Source of the DNA: Mediterraneibacter catenae
GTDB taxonomy: Bacteria; Bacillota; Clostridia; Lachnospirales; Lachnospiraceae
DNA: 42,739 nt
NCBI RefSeq assembly: GCF_008691045.1
Contig: NZ_VMSO01000022.1
Location: 1 to 42,739, forward strand
Direction: 5' to 3'
Below are positions 40,536-42,739 of the stretch, piece by piece. Under the pieces are notes generated by a model that saw nothing but the letters and a program-made list of their open reading frames with translations, ran no database searches and had not been told where the DNA came from. The number at the start of each line of letters is the position of its first letter. Position 1 is the first letter of the stretch. A program made the translations under genes and the position numbers.

Positions 40536-41369
40536 TCAAACCCGCAGGACCATTTTTTCGATTGCCTCTGCAACGCCATCCTCTTCATTAGACATCGTAA
40601 TATAATCCGCCGCCTCTTTCACCTTTGCTTCTGCATTTGCCATTGCAACTCCTATCCCGACTTCTTTCAGCATCACGATATCGTTGTCTCCATCCCCAAA
40701 CGCCATAATCTCCCCACGCTTGATTCTGAGCATCTTTCCGAGATTAACAAGACCAGTTCCTTTATTTACACCGGCAGCATTAATTTCGATATTGTATTTT
40801 AATGAGCCGACAAGCTCAAGTCCGCCAACCTCCCGGAGTTCCGTCCAGGCCTGCGTCCTCTCTCCCATATCTGCAAAAAGAGCCTGCACTTTATCGAGAC
40901 CTCTGTTTTCCTCTTTCACCAGTTCCGCTATATTGTCCACTGGTATGCGGGTATTTCTCATGTATTCGCACATGCTCGGATTTCTGTGGTATCTTTCGAC
41001 ACTGGCCATCTTATCAGCAGGCGCATACCCCTGTCCGTCAAAGTACACCTCCTGCAGGGTATCATATTTACCGCAGGTTTCCAATACCTTCAAGGCCAGC
41101 CTCGGGGAGAGCAGATGTTCTTCAATCACCCGGTTCTCCTGTGTATCTATTACCCTTGCTCCATTTGACGTAAGAGCATAGCGCATTCCCGGGAAATTTC
41201 TAAGTTCTTCCGGAATCCCCATCCATGGCCGCCCCGTGGCGACAAGGACCACAATTCCCTGGCTCAGCGTCCTGCTGATTACCGCCTTCGTACGGGCAGT
41301 AAGCTCTTTCTTGTCAGTAAGAAGTGTACCATCCAGATCCAGCCCTATCATTTTTATCTTATGTTCCAT
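40536..41369 (-). CDS. Cof-type HAD-IIB family hydrolase
   Basis: The 277 residues show HAD motif I (IGLDLDGTLLTDKK with the nucleophile Asp), motif II (VLVATGRPWMG), the conserved Lys in motif III, and motif IV (AFGDGDNDIVML). NAEAKVKEAADYIT, typical of the Cof subfamily, follows. It is a cytosolic sugar- or nucleotide-phosphate phosphatase with unknown preferred substrate. It is divergent from the SleB-like hydrolase gene. Confidence 0.93.
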   Translation of the reverse strand: MEHKIKMIGLDLDGTLLTDKKELTARTKAVISRTLSQGIVVLVATGRPWMGIPEELRNFPGMRYALTSNGARVIDTQENRVIEEHLLSPRLALKVLETCGKYDTLQEVYFDGQGYAPADKMASVERYHRNPSMCEYMRNTRIPVDNIAELVKEENRGLDKVQALFADMGERTQAWTELREVGGLELVGSLKYNIEINAAGVNKGTGLVNLGKMLRIKRGEIMAFGDGDNDIVMLKEVGIGVAMANAEAKVKEAADYITMSNEEDGVAEAIEKMVLRV

Positions 41370-41472
41370 ATCTGTCTCCGATTATACCTCATTTATTTTG
41401 CGGTACAGGCAGCTTTGCGAATGGCATGAGCTGACCTGTTTCCTTTTTACACTTATTTTATTCTATCAGAGT

Positions 41473-41501
41473 TTGCCAAATAACGCAATTTGTAGTATAA
41501 T
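41473..41501 (+). promoter_or_regulatory. Promoter of the SleB-like wall hydrolase
   Basis: TTGCCA (41473-41478), 17 bases, TATAAT (41496-41501), about 48 bases before the ATG. Confidence 0.75.
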
Positions 41502-41548
41502 AATTATCCGCAACTGAATAGCGCATATTAAGAAAGGATTTTATTTAT

Positions 41549-42649
41549 ATGAAAATCTACAAAAAACGATGGATGCAGTCTGGAATTGCCCTGATCTGTT
41601 CTCTCGCAATTGTACTTTCAGTTTTTCCTGTTTTCGCAGATAACGAGGAGATTAAGAACCTTGAGAACCAGACTTCTTCTCTCGAAAACGAACTTCAGGG
41701 TATCAACGAAGACATTCTGGCCCTGAGCGATGAGATTTCCACCACTGAGATGCAGGTAGAGATGCTCAACGGTGAAATTGCCCGTACATCTGATGAACTT
41801 GCAGATGCAAAGGCAAATGAAGAAAAGCAGTACGAAGATATGAAAGCCCGTATTAAATATATGTACGAACACGGGAATGCAACACTGCTTGAGCTGCTAT
41901 TTTCTGCAGAAAATATGTCAGACTTCCTAAACAAAGCTGACTTTATTGAGAATCTCAGCGAGTATGACCGAAATGCTCTGAATGAATTACAGAATATTCA
42001 TCAGCAGATTGAAAATGAACAGAGAACACTGGAAACACAGCAGGCTTCACTGACGGATCTCCAGGAACAGCTTCAGACACAGCAGGATCAATTACAAGCC
42101 AAAGCTGATGCAACTTCCACTGACCTTGCCGATGTACAGGCGAAACTCAGGCAGGCGAAGGATGAGGAAGCCGCTCGAATTGCCGCTGAAGAAGAAGCCC
42201 GCAAGCAGGCAGCTGAAGATGCCGCTGCTTCTGTAGACAACGGTTCCGGCGGAGGTTACGATGATTCCGTTATCAACGGCGGTGGAATTAGCGCTTCCAC
42301 AAATGATGTTACATTGCTTGCAGCCATTATCCAATGCGAAGCATATCAGACTTATGACGCTCTGCTTGCTGTTGCAACCGTAATCATGAACCGTGTCGAA
42401 AGCCCGCGGTTCCCGAACAGTATCCGTGGTGTCATCTATGCAAGCGGACAGTTCGAGCCCGTATGGACAGGCCGTCTTGATGCCGTACTGCAGGCAGGAC
42501 CTACCAGTCTTTCCATGCAAGTCGCCCAGGACGCGATCAACGGTTCAAGACTTGCCGCTGTTTCCGATTGTTATTATTTTCTGTACGCACATGGTTCAAA
42601 CCGGGACGGGATTATAATCGGGGACAATGTATTCTTCCAGTCATGGTAG
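41549..42649 (+). CDS. Secreted cell-wall hydrolase with coiled coil and SleB-like domain
   Basis: A signal peptide (MKIYKKRWMQSGIALICSLA to FADNEE) is followed by a long coiled coil (about 33-220, PcsB-like, rich in Gln/Glu/Ala). A Gly/Ser linker comes next. A C-terminal Hydrolase_2 (SleB) domain (about 255-366) has LLAAIIQCEAYQTYDALLAVA with the catalytic-type Glu, VIMNRVESPRFPNSI and GQFEPVW. Proteins of this type cleave peptidoglycan; the coiled coil may keep the enzyme inactive until FtsEX-like or other partners open it. AAAGGA lies upstream of the ATG. Confidence 0.88.
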   Translation: MKIYKKRWMQSGIALICSLAIVLSVFPVFADNEEIKNLENQTSSLENELQGINEDILALSDEISTTEMQVEMLNGEIARTSDELADAKANEEKQYEDMKARIKYMYEHGNATLLELLFSAENMSDFLNKADFIENLSEYDRNALNELQNIHQQIENEQRTLETQQASLTDLQEQLQTQQDQLQAKADATSTDLADVQAKLRQAKDEEAARIAAEEEARKQAAEDAAASVDNGSGGGYDDSVINGGGISASTNDVTLLAAIIQCEAYQTYDALLAVATVIMNRVESPRFPNSIRGVIYASGQFEPVWTGRLDAVLQAGPTSLSMQVAQDAINGSRLAAVSDCYYFLYAHGSNRDGIIIGDNVFFQSW

Positions 42650-42739
42650 AAAATTTCCGGATTTATCGTACTGGCTGATAGTACAGAAAACGTCCGAAAT
42701 ACAGCAATATACAGCGACCTGACTTGCGTGTGCGCAGGC
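42650..42739. other. Right edge of the window
   Basis: An imperfect hairpin (TTTCCGGA with TCCGAAA, and an inner GTACT/AGTAC) follows the hydrolase gene. No strong T run is visible, so it is only a possible terminator. No gene starts here. Confidence 0.3.

Overview
The window looks like the chromosome of a Gram-positive anaerobe of the class Clostridia, most likely a Lachnospiraceae relative. This rests on the house-keeping proteins: a class F flavodiiron O2 reductase, a CmpB-type membrane protein, TetR-dgkB and an SfsA-MutY fusion. It also rests on the strong AGGAGG ribosome binding sites, the many TTGACA-N17-TATAAT promoters and the general codon style. No 16S or other species marker is present, so a genus is not claimed.

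Positions 1-481 are chromosome beyond a genomic island. They hold six copies of a 53-base repeat and a terminator hairpin. Positions 482-17882 are a composite island inserted at the 3' end of rpsI (ribosomal protein S9). The 11-base core TTAACGTTTGG, which covers the last codons and stop of S9, occurs at the left end (482), in degenerate form in the middle (5829) and at rpsI itself (17872). This divides the island into two units. Unit A (482-5828) has no integrase and carries only a two-gene putative defence operon: an AlbA_2/ATPase/HTH protein followed by a 1142-residue SIR2-like NADase. Unit B (5829-17882) is an integrative and mobilizable element. Its backbone is a tyrosine integrase, an XRE repressor, a small Xis-like protein, a CHC2 primase, a VapE-like helicase, a MobA/MobL relaxase, a candidate oriT and a symmetrical TGTTTACA iteron cluster. 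Its cargo is an AT-rich defence operon: an RHH-fused C5 methyltransferase, an EcoRII-like restriction enzyme, Vsr, a DGQHR/DndB-like protein and a HEPN-domain protein.

From 17872 onward the window is ordinary chromosome. In order it holds rplM-rpsI, a sortase-type surface protein, a GH13 amylase, a small unknown protein, a leftward cluster rpiB-cmpB-nth-fdpF, a class II DnaJ homologue, tex, an RluA-family pseudouridine synthase, tRNA-Arg(ACG), PAP2-trpS, TetR-dgkB, sfsA-mutY, a polar amino-acid ABC transporter, uppP, a Cof-type phosphatase and a SleB-like wall hydrolase. The transporter's binding protein appears to be circularly permuted.

The best candidates for undescribed biology are the DGQHR-HEPN pair inside the EcoRII-type operon, the AlbA_2-SIR2 pair in an integrase-less att-flanked unit, the 53-base phased repeat array, and the dyad iteron cluster of the mobilizable element. 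All calls come from reading the sequence. No database search was run.
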